A stretch of 64,000 nucleotides of DNA from an uncultured Lachnospiraceae bacterium (GCA_947566645.1 CANOKL010000008.1:1-64000), one strand, 5' to 3'. Positions 1 through 7,996 are shown, numbered from the stretch's first letter. Notes: generated by a model not told the origin, from the sequence alone. Translations and numbers: made by a program.

Positions 1-37
1 AATCTATGCTCCTGCCCATACATATCTATTTTTGTCC

Positions 38-76
38 TTATCTGGTATCAATCAAATCCTGATATGTAACATACAT
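38..76 (-). pseudogene. Truncated holin-like (type I toxin family) peptide gene
   Basis: On the minus strand an ATG at 76 lies 7 bases after a strong AGGAGGG ribosome site and opens with MYVTYQDLI, which I recognise as the conserved start of small putative holin-like / type I toxin peptides of Firmicutes (about 30 residues, one membrane helix). The frame then runs into DTR and a stop, so the hydrophobic helix is missing. A promoter (174..202) and a GC-rich leader hairpin remain upstream, typical of type I toxin messages. I infer a decayed toxin gene. The match rests on nine residues, so chance similarity is possible. Confidence 0.45.
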
Positions 77-173
77 TGCATCGCCCTCCTTTCTTTCGTC
101 GGAGGGCTGCCTGGACCCTCCGCAAAGACAAGAGGGGAAAGCCGCCTTTGGCTCTATGGTTTCCCGTAAATGA

Positions 174-202
174 AGTATAGCACAAATTTTCTTCTCAGAC
201 AA
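174..202 (-). promoter_or_regulatory. Sigma-A promoter of the holin-like remnant
   Basis: TTGTCT (202..197) and TATACT (179..174) are separated by exactly 17 bases on the minus strand. The leader between it and the ATG at 76 contains CGGAGGG and CCCTCCG about 9 bases apart, a hairpin whose pyrimidine arm could also pair with the ribosome site. Confidence 0.5.
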
Positions 203-329
203 TGCCTGTATTAACTCAGATTTCCGCAATTTTATTCAAAAAATTTCTAAGCACTCTTCCAGACCGGATAAAAAATTTACTGCCCACATAGCCTGCAGCT
301 GAGCGGCATCGAACTCTAGATCATTTAAG

Positions 330-992
330 TTATACACTGAAATTCATTCCGTCTATGCAATTGTCGTATAAAAACTGTTTGAGTTCAGAGTTCTGGTTCG
401 TTTCATAATATGATACTAATAATTTGTAAAACTCTTTTATATCTTTTTGTATCACTGATAGAATCCCCTGTCCATTCTCAATCATAATTTTATTCCCGAT
501 TAGCATAGCAATTCTTTTATTTCCATCATAAAATAATTGTGCTCTCATTAAATACAATGTCATATCTAATGCTTTATCTAAAGGAGAAGTATTAGCTCCT
601 AATATATACTGAATTTCAGATTCAGCCTTGTTTTCGTCGGGCAATTCAGGTGTCCAGTCTGTTCCTCCTATTCTTACTTCATCCTGTCTGAGAACTCCTG
701 CATTTATTACCGTGTATTTTCCCAATAACATATGAACCTTCTTAATAAATGCTAAATCAGTTTTTTCATTCATATGTTCAAGTAAAAACTGCCAGGCATA
801 TTTTAAATCATTTACTGCATTAATATCTTCTATCGTGTATCCGGATACTGACATTCCATTATAGATCGCCTGAGTATCTGGATAGGTTACTCCAATTCCT
901 TCAAGATTAGCGCTTTTCCATATATAATCTACTATATTCCGTTTTGCAAGAAAAACATTTTCTTTTTGTGTCATATTATATTTTGGTTCCAT
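330..992 (-). CDS. Fic family protein with altered catalytic motif
   Basis: 220 residues; ATG 992 follows GGAGG. Fic proteins transfer AMP or other phosphate-containing groups to target proteins. The core motif is at residues 152-160, reading QLFYDGNKR. The family consensus is HPFxxGNxR with the His as catalytic base, so here His is Gln and Pro is Leu while the phosphate-binding DGNKR loop is intact. An N-terminal SANLEG (27-32) fits the inhibitory helix motif (S/T)xxxE(G/N) of self-inhibited Fic proteins. The flap segment (about 108-118, GGTDWTPEL) is also present. The gene is AT-rich and sits beside toxin-antitoxin genes. It may be a catalytically changed or inactive Fic, or a subfamily using Gln. 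Family call is firm; activity is unknown. Confidence 0.85.
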   Translation of the reverse strand: MEPKYNMTQKENVFLAKRNIVDYIWKSANLEGIGVTYPDTQAIYNGMSVSGYTIEDINAVNDLKYAWQFLLEHMNEKTDLAFIKKVHMLLGKYTVINAGVLRQDEVRIGGTDWTPELPDENKAESEIQYILGANTSPLDKALDMTLYLMRAQLFYDGNKRIAMLIGNKIMIENGQGILSVIQKDIKEFYKLLVSYYETNQNSELKQFLYDNCIDGMNFSV

Positions 993-1249
993 GTTTCCTC
1001 CTGTTAACCAAATAAAAATTTCTGTGACTGCTCTGCAGATATCTGTTCAAACAACCATTTGCATCCCGCTACAGCAACCGGCAGTCATGCCGATTTGTTT
1101 GGACGGTAATCGCACAACTCCCTCGCATCCATAAAAATATCTTTTTAAAGTATATACATTAAAAAAGTTCAAAAATACCGATACAATCGTTCCCTTTTCA
1201 TGGATATAGCAATGTTTCAGACAAATCTCCTGCAACGCTGTACAAGTAA

Positions 1250-1504
1250 TCAAAACTCTCGTAAAACCAACTCCGTTATTCCTGGATTTTCTCCCCCGGT
1301 AATCCGCAGCACTTTTGGGTTCAGTCCATAACCAATCTCGCGGTATACCGCTTTTTGGATCTGGTTGCCACGGTTGAATCCATGAATCACCCGGATCCGG
1401 TAGGTACTGGCATTTGCTTTTTTTATAGTATCTTCTATCTTTGCGATAGCCTGGTCTACGTTCATTCCATGTACATCCATCTCTATAAATGGTGTCTGCT
1501 GCAT
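1250..1504 (-). CDS. Small stand-alone Smr-domain protein
   Basis: 84 residues, ATG 1504 after AAAGGGG. Nearly the whole protein is an Smr domain like the C-terminus of MutS2: DVHGMNVDQAIAKIE at about 9-23 (the D-x-HG motif) and RVIHGFNRGNQIQKAV at about 38-53 (the HGxxxG motif). Smr domains are nicking or RNA-cleaving endonucleases. The second motif here has N in place of the usual G in HGKG, so activity is uncertain. It has no MutS ATPase partner. No clear operon: 257 bases separate it from the Fic gene downstream and about 190 from the antitoxin gene upstream. Confidence 0.8.
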   Translation of the reverse strand: MQQTPFIEMDVHGMNVDQAIAKIEDTIKKANASTYRIRVIHGFNRGNQIQKAVYREIGYGLNPKVLRITGGENPGITELVLREF

Positions 1505-1692
1505 AACCCTTCTACCCCTTTCTTTTTAATAATTATACTTCTATTCTTTATTTACCGCAACATTTTCTAACATCACCCCAAGTAAAGCCTCTATCTCATC
1601 TTCCGGTTCCTTATTCCTCCCTCCCATATTTCTGCATAATAAAAGGACCATGCATTTATACATAATCCTCATATTTGTAAGTTTTAACATTA

Positions 1693-2721
1693 CTAAATTT
1701 GCAAGCTTTCCGCATACTTGAATTGTATAATATCTCTCGGAGCAGTTTCAACATAAGCCTGCTCTTTATGCATAAAGTTTACAATATCATTTTTACTCAT
1801 CTTTCCGAGCTTCTCTATTACAACGTCTAAAATATCTTTCTCTTCCTTCGACAAAGCAGGAAAAGTCTGTTCTCCCCCCAAAGAAAAATGATATGCATTC
1901 GTTTCTCCCATATCAACTTCCTCACAAGGCACATCCTTTAAGTCTATTATTGAATTATGCCTTACAGGAACCGCACCCATTGGAAGTGCCTGATAAACTA
2001 ATCCTGTAATAGCCGCTCCTCTTCTCTTATATGCTAAAGCATCCGCATACCACATAAGTTTCATCAATTTTACCTTGTATAAGCTGGTTACATTCATTGA
2101 TGACGCAAAATACCTTATAACATCAACCGCCTTATCCAGAGATAACTCTGTATTTCCATGAAACATATGATTTCCATGAAATTTCGCATAACTAGCCTCA
2201 ATTGCCTTTCTTAAATATACATCTCGGTCTTCCTCATATAAAGAAGCAACGGCCTCTAGATATTTCTGATATGACTCTGAAGATAAATTATCTTTAGATC
2301 CATTCAAAAGTGACAAAAACCATTCCGGATCCTGATCTATTTTTTTCAATATGGTATCATGCGCTTTATCTTGCACTTGGTGGCTTTCATATCTAGTAAT
2401 CGTCTTACCTCCCCATCCTAACAATACACATAAATCGCTTTGACTTATTCCATACTTTGCACGTATTTCGCCAATATCAAAAGATGTCAAAAGTCCTTCC
2501 TTTTTTCTATATGCATCTTTCAATCTAATGTCATTATCCTGTATTTGCTGCTCATCCATGTAGAGTTCTTCTGCTAATTCACAGAACAGATACGATGCTT
2601 CATAATCAACTGTCCTGTTCTTAAAAGTCACATGATCCATGACTAGAACTGTTTTCACTTCATGTTCTTCCATACAGCATGAGCATATTCTCTTTTCACT
2701 TTTAATGATCTTCATGTCCAT
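1693..2721 (-). CDS. Panacea/SocA-type antitoxin with MqsA-like zinc finger and HTH
   Basis: 342 residues, ATG 2721 seven bases after GGAGG. Order of parts: an N-terminal CSCC plus a further Cys/His-rich stretch resembling the MqsA/YgiT zinc finger (about 13-35); a helix-turn-helix (about 85-115, with LGWGGKTITRYE typical of MqsA-type antitoxins); and a C-terminal Panacea (SocA, DUF4065) domain (about 195-340, with KLMKLMWYADALAYKRRG and YQALPMGAVP). Panacea antitoxins neutralise many unrelated toxins and are paired with a small toxin gene. The partner is probably the 62-residue gene 11 bases upstream in the same transcript. The HTH probably binds the 14-bp palindrome at 2938..2951. Confidence 0.85.
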   Translation of the reverse strand: MDMKIIKSEKRICSCCMEEHEVKTVLVMDHVTFKNRTVDYEASYLFCELAEELYMDEQQIQDNDIRLKDAYRKKEGLLTSFDIGEIRAKYGISQSDLCVLLGWGGKTITRYESHQVQDKAHDTILKKIDQDPEWFLSLLNGSKDNLSSESYQKYLEAVASLYEEDRDVYLRKAIEASYAKFHGNHMFHGNTELSLDKAVDVIRYFASSMNVTSLYKVKLMKLMWYADALAYKRRGAAITGLVYQALPMGAVPVRHNSIIDLKDVPCEEVDMGETNAYHFSLGGEQTFPALSKEEKDILDVVIEKLGKMSKNDIVNFMHKEQAYVETAPRDIIQFKYAESLQI

Positions 2722-2732
2722 GAAAGCACCTC

Positions 2733-2921
2733 CTATTTCTTCTTATACGGGAACATTCCTGGAGTAAAAGCTTTTTCTGCAAAATGGAATGACATTACAA
2801 AAGTTGTCGTATTTCCATACAGCCCCAGTAACTCACTATGATTTAAAGCAAATCTCAAATCCTGAATATATGATTTCACTTCCAACTGGCTTTCAATTCG
2901 CGCTTTTGTTTCCTCAGCCAA
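2733..2921 (-). CDS. Candidate small toxin of the Panacea module
   Basis: 62 residues from a TTG at 2921. I chose TTG because GGGAGG lies 7 bases before it, while the ATG triplet at 2960 falls inside the -10 box of the promoter and cannot be in the message. The product is mostly charged with a helical first half (EETKARIESQLEVKSYI) and an aromatic tail ending FTPGMFPYKKK. I recognise no family. The call as toxin is by position only: it is the first gene of a two-gene operon with a Panacea antitoxin, under an autoregulation-type operator. Confidence 0.6.
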   Translation of the reverse strand: MAEETKARIESQLEVKSYIQDLRFALNHSELLGLYGNTTTFVMSFHFAEKAFTPGMFPYKKK

Positions 2922-2937
2922 ACCCTTGCCTCCCATA

Positions 2938-2984
2938 GTATCAATTGATACCATCATCATATAACTTATTTACTTTTTTGTCAA
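2938..2984 (-). promoter_or_regulatory. Promoter and palindromic operator of the Panacea module
   Basis: TTGACA (2984..2979), 17 bases, TATGAT (2961..2956). Directly downstream, at the expected transcription start, is the perfect 14-bp palindrome GTATCAATTGATAC (2938..2951), then GGGAGG (2934..2929) and the TTG start. The palindrome is well placed to be the operator of the HTH antitoxin. Confidence 0.75.
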
Positions 2985-3135
2985 CAGATTTAACCTCCAT
3001 ATTAGTCCATAACCTATCTCTCTAGTTCAGCGCATTCCCAACCCATGAATAGCAACATAATTTTTCTTTATCCTATATCCTTCATCTCAATTATATGCTA
3101 TAATTTTTTAAAAACATTTATTGGGAGGAATGATG

Positions 3136-3936
3136 ATGAAGAAAACACTAAGCACACTACTAATTGCATTCTTGATGATTACTACTCTTCCATTGCAGAC
3201 ATTTGCAGCAGAGCCATGTAATCATGAATGGAGTAACTGGACTGTTGAGAATGAACCAAATTGTGGCAGAACCGGAAGTGAACGCAGATTTTGTACAAAA
3301 TGCTTCGAAGTCCAATGCAGTGACTTGCCTATTACAGGTCAGCATGACTGGAACGACTGGCACAAAATAAAATCATCTACCATCAAGAAAGCCGGACTGG
3401 AAGAACGCAAATGTTTTAAATGTGGCAGCACTGAGACAAAAGAAATTGCAAAACTAAAACCATTTGCTAAATTATCCAAGAAAACGGTTAAGCTTAAAAT
3501 TGGACAGACCTACAAATTAAAACTTAAATACGCAAAAGGAGACTCTGTAAAGAGGTATAAATCCAGTAAAAAGAAGATTGCTACTGTATCGAAAAAAGGT
3601 AAAATCAAAGCCAAAGGTAAAGGTACCGCAAAGATCACCGTTGTGATGAAATCCGGCAAAAAGGCCACATGTACTGTCAAGGTAAAGGCGAAAAACACAT
3701 CTTCCAGCAACGGCAATGGAAATACTGGCAGCGGGAACGAAAATTCTGGCGGCACTGGTACTGGTGCCGGTAGCAATGGAAGTGGAACCAATGTTGAAAG
3801 TATTGTATATTGGACTCCAAATGGCGAAGTGTACCATAGCACAAATAGTTGCCGCACACTAAGCCGTTCCAAAACAATTTACAGTGGAACTTTATCAGAA
3901 TGCCCAAAGTCCAGGGCATGTAAAGTATGCCATTAG
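3136..3936 (+). CDS. Secreted Ig-like (BIG2) protein with cysteine-rich modules
   Basis: About 266 residues. I chose the third ATG of a run (3136), 7 bases after GGGAGG. Signal peptide of about 24 residues (KKTLSTLLIAFLMI then AFA). Next are two related Cys-rich modules each starting with H-x-W-x-x-W (NHEWSNWT, QHDWNDWH) and ending with CxxC pairs, then a Lys-rich bacterial Ig-like BIG2 domain (about 115-185), a Gly/Ser/Asn linker, and a C-terminal module GEVYHSTNSCRTLSRS...CKVCH of the kind found at the end of many clostridial surface proteins, probably metal-binding. It stands alone on the plus strand. Cell-surface or extracellular; function unknown. Confidence 0.8.
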   Translation: MKKTLSTLLIAFLMITTLPLQTFAAEPCNHEWSNWTVENEPNCGRTGSERRFCTKCFEVQCSDLPITGQHDWNDWHKIKSSTIKKAGLEERKCFKCGSTETKEIAKLKPFAKLSKKTVKLKIGQTYKLKLKYAKGDSVKRYKSSKKKIATVSKKGKIKAKGKGTAKITVVMKSGKKATCTVKVKAKNTSSSNGNGNTGSGNENSGGTGTGAGSNGSGTNVESIVYWTPNGEVYHSTNSCRTLSRSKTIYSGTLSECPKSRACKVCH

Positions 3937-4163
3937 CTGAAAGCTGAATATGATTAATAGGATTTGACATTATGCCACACCAGTTTAATGACTGGTGCGG
4001 CTGTGTACGCTCCACTGCCTCTTCCATCCCAGGCCTTCTTCCTGTGGTCTTAAGGCATAATGCCAACAAGCCTAGAACAGATACAACTTTTCCAACAAAC
4101 ACCGCCAGGACAGATACAGATCCCCTAAACACAAACATATCCTTACCAATCGCTTCCAACAAA

Positions 4164-4409
4164 CAGCAGCCCGGAGCAGAAACATATCCCTTAGCAAACA
4201 GTACAGGGGCGCTCTTAGCGGAGGCAAAATCCACCGTTTACGAAGACTTATGCGTGAAGGCTCTCCTGAACGCATTAGTCGTAGTTAACGGTTAGTTTGC
4301 CAGAGCGCTGCCCCGTTTGCGTGGGATATGTTTCTGCTCCGGGCTGTGTCCGGGATATGTTTCTGCTCCGGGCTGCGTCCCGGTATACATCTCTGCTCCG
4401 GACTGCGTC
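4164..4409. repeat. Inverted and tandem repeat cluster downstream of spoIIIAH
   Basis: Three direct copies of a 29-bp unit, GGATATGTTTCTGCTCCGGG in the first two, lie at 4323-4351, 4352-4380 and 4381-4409 (the third diverged). An inverted copy of the first 26 bases lies at 4164-4190. Between them a second imperfect inverted pair (GCAAAC...GCGCTCT near 4193-4215 and AGAGCGC...GTTTGC near 4303-4320) extends the stem. I see no gene in 3937-4420 on either strand. Confidence 0.7.
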
Positions 4410-4420
4410 CCCACCTCAAC

Positions 4421-5047
4421 TTATTTCCCGTCAGAGTACACTGGCGTGATCACGATATTTTCCGGCGCGATCCCCGTCTTCCTGGTCACAATGTCCTCAA
4501 TCTTCGCAAGGCTGGCGTCATCAATCTCCTTCGCATTCACCACCACATCCGCCGATTCAGCCGTCAGGCTCACCACCGTCTCACTGAATCCCTTGGACGC
4601 AAGCATTGTCTCCGCAGCGGCCTCCTTCTCCATCAGGTCCGTCATCGCCACCATCTGATTAATGGCATCCTGCTTCTGTTCCTCACTGATACTTTCATTG
4701 TCAATAATTTCAAGCAGAGTTTCCTTATTCTTCGCACGCACCTGCTCCCTGGAAACCTTAGCCTCCGCCACAACTGCACTTGCCTCACCGGAAGTAAGTA
4801 CCGCCTCGCCGGGCGTCCCGTCAACACTACCGTCATCGCCGTCTTTGCTTTCAATATCATCGGAAGCACTTGCAAGATCCTCCTCCGAAATATCAAGAAG
4901 CTCCTGGTTTGCAATCTCGTTATTCGCTTTTGTTGCATTCTTTTCATTGCTAAACAGCCTGCCTGAATAATTCAGATATCCGGCAGCCGCGATCATTATC
5001 GCCAATGCTGCAATAACGATCTGATTCTTTTTAAATATTCGTTTCAC
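4421..5047 (-). CDS. spoIIIAH: Stage III sporulation protein AH
   Basis: 208 residues starting with GTG at 5047; AGGAGGG lies inside the end of spoIIIAG, 8 bases upstream. Short cytoplasmic N-terminus, one membrane helix (about 9-28, IVIAALAIMIAAAGYL), an acidic linker, then the extracellular ring-building domain (about 90-205) with the conserved end KTGIAPENIVITPVYS. In the family SpoIIIAH sits in the mother-cell membrane and binds SpoIIQ of the forespore, forming the channel across the intermembrane space. Last gene of the spoIIIA operon. Confidence 0.93.
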   Translation of the reverse strand: MKRIFKKNQIVIAALAIMIAAAGYLNYSGRLFSNEKNATKANNEIANQELLDISEEDLASASDDIESKDGDDGSVDGTPGEAVLTSGEASAVVAEAKVSREQVRAKNKETLLEIIDNESISEEQKQDAINQMVAMTDLMEKEAAAETMLASKGFSETVVSLTAESADVVVNAKEIDDASLAKIEDIVTRKTGIAPENIVITPVYSDGK

Positions 5048-5686
5048 CTATGCTTCCCTCCTACCTTTCACTATTCTAATCTTATGCGTGTCTATCCCAA
5101 ATAATGCCTGAACTGCCTCAGTAATATTTTTTACTACAACCGCATTATTCCCGCCCGGCGCAATAACCACCACTCCCTCCACCTTTGGGCTTAATTCTTT
5201 ACTGACATAAGGGGATCTTCCATCTCCTTCTGTCTCATCATTCACTGCCGTCTCACTGCGGTTCTCACTCTTTGTCGTTCTTTTTCCGCCCCGGCTGTCA
5301 CTCTCCGTCACCTGCTCCCGGCTTTCCTGGGTGTCCTTTTCCACTACTTTTTCCCTTGATTCCGCAAGCGTGATCATAACTGACACCTTACCGGCGCCCT
5401 CCATCTCAGACAGAATGTCCTCCAGCTTCTCCTCCAGCTGTGCCACATACTCTGTCTCGGAAATCCGGGTCTCCTTCCCTTCTTCGGAAAGAAATGTACT
5501 TTTTCCCCTGTCCTCTGTTTCTTTCTTCTCTCCTCCCGGGATGGCTATGACAAGCAGAAGGATTCCTGCAAGCAGTATGATGAGAATTTGGTCCTTTTTC
5601 AGTTTTTTCCCTTTAAATGCCTTAAAAAAGGTATTTTCAAAATCCTTCCTGCCAGTCAATCTGAATCTCCTCCACTTCAATTTCAT
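5048..5686 (-). CDS. spoIIIAG: Stage III sporulation protein AG
   Basis: 212 residues from ATG 5686, the start that matches the usual SpoIIIAG beginning (basic residues, then one membrane helix ILIILLAGILLLVIAIPGG at about 43-61). The frame is open 93 bases further upstream but that part is an Arg-rich shadow of spoIIIAF. The middle is a low-complexity E/R/S/T linker and the end (YVSKELSPKVEGVVVIAPGG...GIDTHKIRIVKG) is the ring-building domain shared with secretion-system ring proteins. It overlaps spoIIIAF by about 50 bases and is followed directly by spoIIIAH. Confidence 0.92.
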   Translation of the reverse strand: MKLKWRRFRLTGRKDFENTFFKAFKGKKLKKDQILIILLAGILLLVIAIPGGEKKETEDRGKSTFLSEEGKETRISETEYVAQLEEKLEDILSEMEGAGKVSVMITLAESREKVVEKDTQESREQVTESDSRGGKRTTKSENRSETAVNDETEGDGRSPYVSKELSPKVEGVVVIAPGGNNAVVVKNITEAVQALFGIDTHKIRIVKGRREA

Positions 5687-6023
5687 CCGCCCCTCTTTCG
5701 CTGCCCTCTGACGACTCTTCTCCTGTCTTCTCCTCTGCTTCATTATCCCAGAATCTCTGCGCCTCCTCTGCCATGGCATCCTCCAGGTTCTGCACAGATT
5801 CTCCCCCTGTATATTCTTCCACTTCTTTCATAAAATCAGTGATCCGGATCTCGGTTCCGAAAATTTTCAGAACCGGTGTCAGTATCATAAGTATCAGCAC
5901 AAGCCCCGTAAAAAAACGAATATATTTCTTATAGTCCTTATTCGGAACTGCATGAAGAACCGCTGTCACCAGAACGAGGTAAAACGCAATATTCTGTATC
6001 CACTCATAAATATAGTCAAACAT
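5637..6023 (-). CDS. spoIIIAF: Stage III sporulation protein AF
   Basis: 128 residues, ATG 6023 after GGGAGGA. Two N-terminal membrane helices (about 8-27 and 36-55, FTGLVLILMILTPVLKIF), then a charged tail with a Glu-rich end. It is shorter than many SpoIIIAF proteins, with the C-terminal soluble part reduced. Part of the mother-cell channel complex; its start is 9 bases after spoIIIAE and its end overlaps spoIIIAG. Confidence 0.88.
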   Translation of the reverse strand: MFDYIYEWIQNIAFYLVLVTAVLHAVPNKDYKKYIRFFTGLVLILMILTPVLKIFGTEIRITDFMKEVEEYTGGESVQNLEDAMAEEAQRFWDNEAEEKTGEESSEGSERGADEIEVEEIQIDWQEGF

Positions 6024-6032
6024 TCTTCCTCC

Positions 6033-7298
6033 CTATACACTTCCTGTCGATGCCGAAACTACCACAATGGTAAGCAGGAACAAAAATCCTGTGGCAAAGA
6101 CGATCCGCATCAGGAGTCTCAGCCCGTCACTGACGCTTTCCACGCACCCGGTTACCCGTTTATCCGACACTGGCTGAATCAATGCAGCCGCCAGCTTATA
6201 CATCAGTACAATGCAACCGATCTGTACAAGAGGCACAATGCACAGAGCGAAACAGATTACCGCCCCTGTCACCCCGATACCATTTTTTACCAGTACGGCT
6301 GTTCCAAGCACCACCTCTGTCATTCCGCCAATGGCATCGCCGACCCCCGGGATCGCCTCAGCCCCTCTTGTCACCACACTTCTCTTCACCGCATCCACTG
6401 CAGGACTGATCAGGCTCTGTATCACATTCAGTCCTATAATACACGCAAGCAGAGACTTCAAGATCCAGGAAACCGCCGTCTCAATCAGTTCCGCAAATTT
6501 GCTCAGATACTCTTCTTCTGACAGAAAGTTCAGAACTTTCACCATCATATATACATGTACCAGAGGAAGCAGAATCTTCACAATGAACAACTCCACCAGA
6601 AAAATCAGAAACAGAACCAGATGATAAAATGCTGCTGCCGTTACGCCTCCCTTCGCTGCCGTTACTGCCAGAAAGTACACCGGGCAGAACGCTCCCATAA
6701 ATGTTGTAAGCCCTTCGATTCCCCCGGTTGTCCATTCCACAACCTCCCGGAAAGAATTTAAAGACAGGGCAAGCAGAAGGATATACAGCACATAAAAACT
6801 TACGGCTGAGATCTGTTTACTCTGAAATACTTGTCCGAAATTGGTAAAGACTGCCGCCATAATGCATAAAAACAAAATATGCAGAAGACTTTTCCGGCTG
6901 CTTTCCACAGCATAGGTAAACTGGTCAGACACCAGCCTTCCCAGAAGCTCCATCGTAAACTCCGTATCCCCGGACAAGACATCGAAAAGTGTCTCCTGGA
7001 ATCCAATTCTCTCCCTGGGAAAAAGATTTTTAAGCTCCTCATCGATCTCCCCGAAGTCAAACTGCCCTGCCAGTTCATCTGCCATGTCTCCTATATTTTC
7101 TGAGGATCTCCCGCCCACTTCCTGCTCCTCTGGAAATTCATATTCACCGGCCTGTGCTGATTCTTTACTGTTCGTCCGGCCCTTGTTTTCTGCCGCCTGG
7201 GCAGGTGTACATTTCAATACTGCGCACAGTACAGCAGACATAAGGAGTAGAAATAATCCGGTTAAAAAAACTGCACATTTCCTGCCTTTCATTCTCAT
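6033..7298 (-). CDS. spoIIIAE: Stage III sporulation protein AE
   Basis: 421 residues, ATG 7298 overlapping the TGA of spoIIIAD (ATGA). Signal sequence (about 9-36, ending TPAQA), a polar segment to about 125, then a string of about seven or eight hydrophobic helices to the end. The conserved SpoIIIAE region includes RGAEAIPGVGDAIGGMTEVVLG (about 320-340). This is the polytopic membrane core of the SpoIIIA complex, with some relation to permease components of transport systems. Confidence 0.93.
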   Translation of the reverse strand: MRMKGRKCAVFLTGLFLLLMSAVLCAVLKCTPAQAAENKGRTNSKESAQAGEYEFPEEQEVGGRSSENIGDMADELAGQFDFGEIDEELKNLFPRERIGFQETLFDVLSGDTEFTMELLGRLVSDQFTYAVESSRKSLLHILFLCIMAAVFTNFGQVFQSKQISAVSFYVLYILLLALSLNSFREVVEWTTGGIEGLTTFMGAFCPVYFLAVTAAKGGVTAAAFYHLVLFLIFLVELFIVKILLPLVHVYMMVKVLNFLSEEEYLSKFAELIETAVSWILKSLLACIIGLNVIQSLISPAVDAVKRSVVTRGAEAIPGVGDAIGGMTEVVLGTAVLVKNGIGVTGAVICFALCIVPLVQIGCIVLMYKLAAALIQPVSDKRVTGCVESVSDGLRLLMRIVFATGFLFLLTIVVVSASTGSV

Positions 7299-7681
7299 GA
7301 CAAAAAATCCTTTATCACTGTAAGAAGCGCCAGAAGCACTGGTATACTAAGCACAAGCACCGCGAGCTTTCCAAATATCTCAATCTGCACTGCAACTGCC
7401 TGATATCCTGCATCCTTGCAGATGCCGGAGGCGAATTCCGCAATATACGTAATTCCAAGCATTTTTATAAGCGTCCCCACATAGGCCGTATCCATTCTGA
7501 TGTAGCCGCCAAGGGTCTTCACAAGGTCAATCACTGCCTCCAGGTGCCCGAGAACACAGAAAAAGATAATCAGGCTCAACGCAATGCTGATATAGATTCC
7601 ATACTCTGCCTTCCCGCTTTTAAACTGCACTGCAAGAAGCACTCCTGCAACCCCGATAATACCGATCCGTATGATATCCAA
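7295..7681 (-). CDS. spoIIIAD: Stage III sporulation protein AD
   Basis: 128 residues from a TTG at 7681, giving MDIIRIGIIG, the normal family start, with GAAGGGGG just upstream. An in-frame ATG at 7699 has no ribosome site and overlaps that purine stretch. Four hydrophobic helices; C-terminal LTVIKDFLS. Small integral membrane protein of the SpoIIIA channel. Unlike the other genes of the operon, it is separated from spoIIIAC by about 105 bases. Confidence 0.9.
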   Translation of the reverse strand: MDIIRIGIIGVAGVLLAVQFKSGKAEYGIYISIALSLIIFFCVLGHLEAVIDLVKTLGGYIRMDTAYVGTLIKMLGITYIAEFASGICKDAGYQAVAVQIEIFGKLAVLVLSIPVLLALLTVIKDFLS

Positions 7682-7786
7682 ACCTAAGCCCCCTTCCATA
7701 TTTGTATAACTGAAAAGATCGGAAGATTATTTTCCAGCCATCTGCTTTTCCTGCTGCCCAGTCATCTCCTTAACCATATTGGGAGT

Positions 7787-7984
7787 TTATGAGACAAAAA
7801 ACAGCCTCTGTATGGACTCAAACAACTCATAGATATATGGCACAATCCAGAATAATACAAGCAGCAGCCCGGCCAGACTTGTCAGGAACGCATGCTCCTC
7901 TCTTCCGCTGTGTTTGAGAACCTGGCTTAACACTGAGACAAGAATCCCCACCGCAGCAATTTTAAAGATCATATTTACAGTCAT
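7787..7984 (-). CDS. spoIIIAC: Stage III sporulation protein AC
   Basis: 65 residues, the normal size, with two membrane helices separated by a short loop with HSGREEHAF. ATG 7984 follows GGGGGA and lies 12 bases after spoIIIAB. SpoIIIAC and SpoIIIAD are related in sequence and thought to be membrane subunits of the feeding-tube complex. Confidence 0.92.
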   Translation of the reverse strand: MTVNMIFKIAAVGILVSVLSQVLKHSGREEHAFLTSLAGLLLVLFWIVPYIYELFESIQRLFFVS

Positions 7985-7996
7985 GTAATCCTCCCC

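Noticed and set aside
1047..1253. 68-codon frame downstream of the Smr gene
   Set aside because: No ribosome site, no protein-like composition (Cys and aromatic-rich, unlike neighbours), overlaps the Smr stop.
2960..2960. ATG at 2960 as the start of the small Panacea partner
   Set aside because: It overlaps the -10 box of the promoter, so it cannot be transcribed from that promoter; the TTG at 2921 has a ribosome site.
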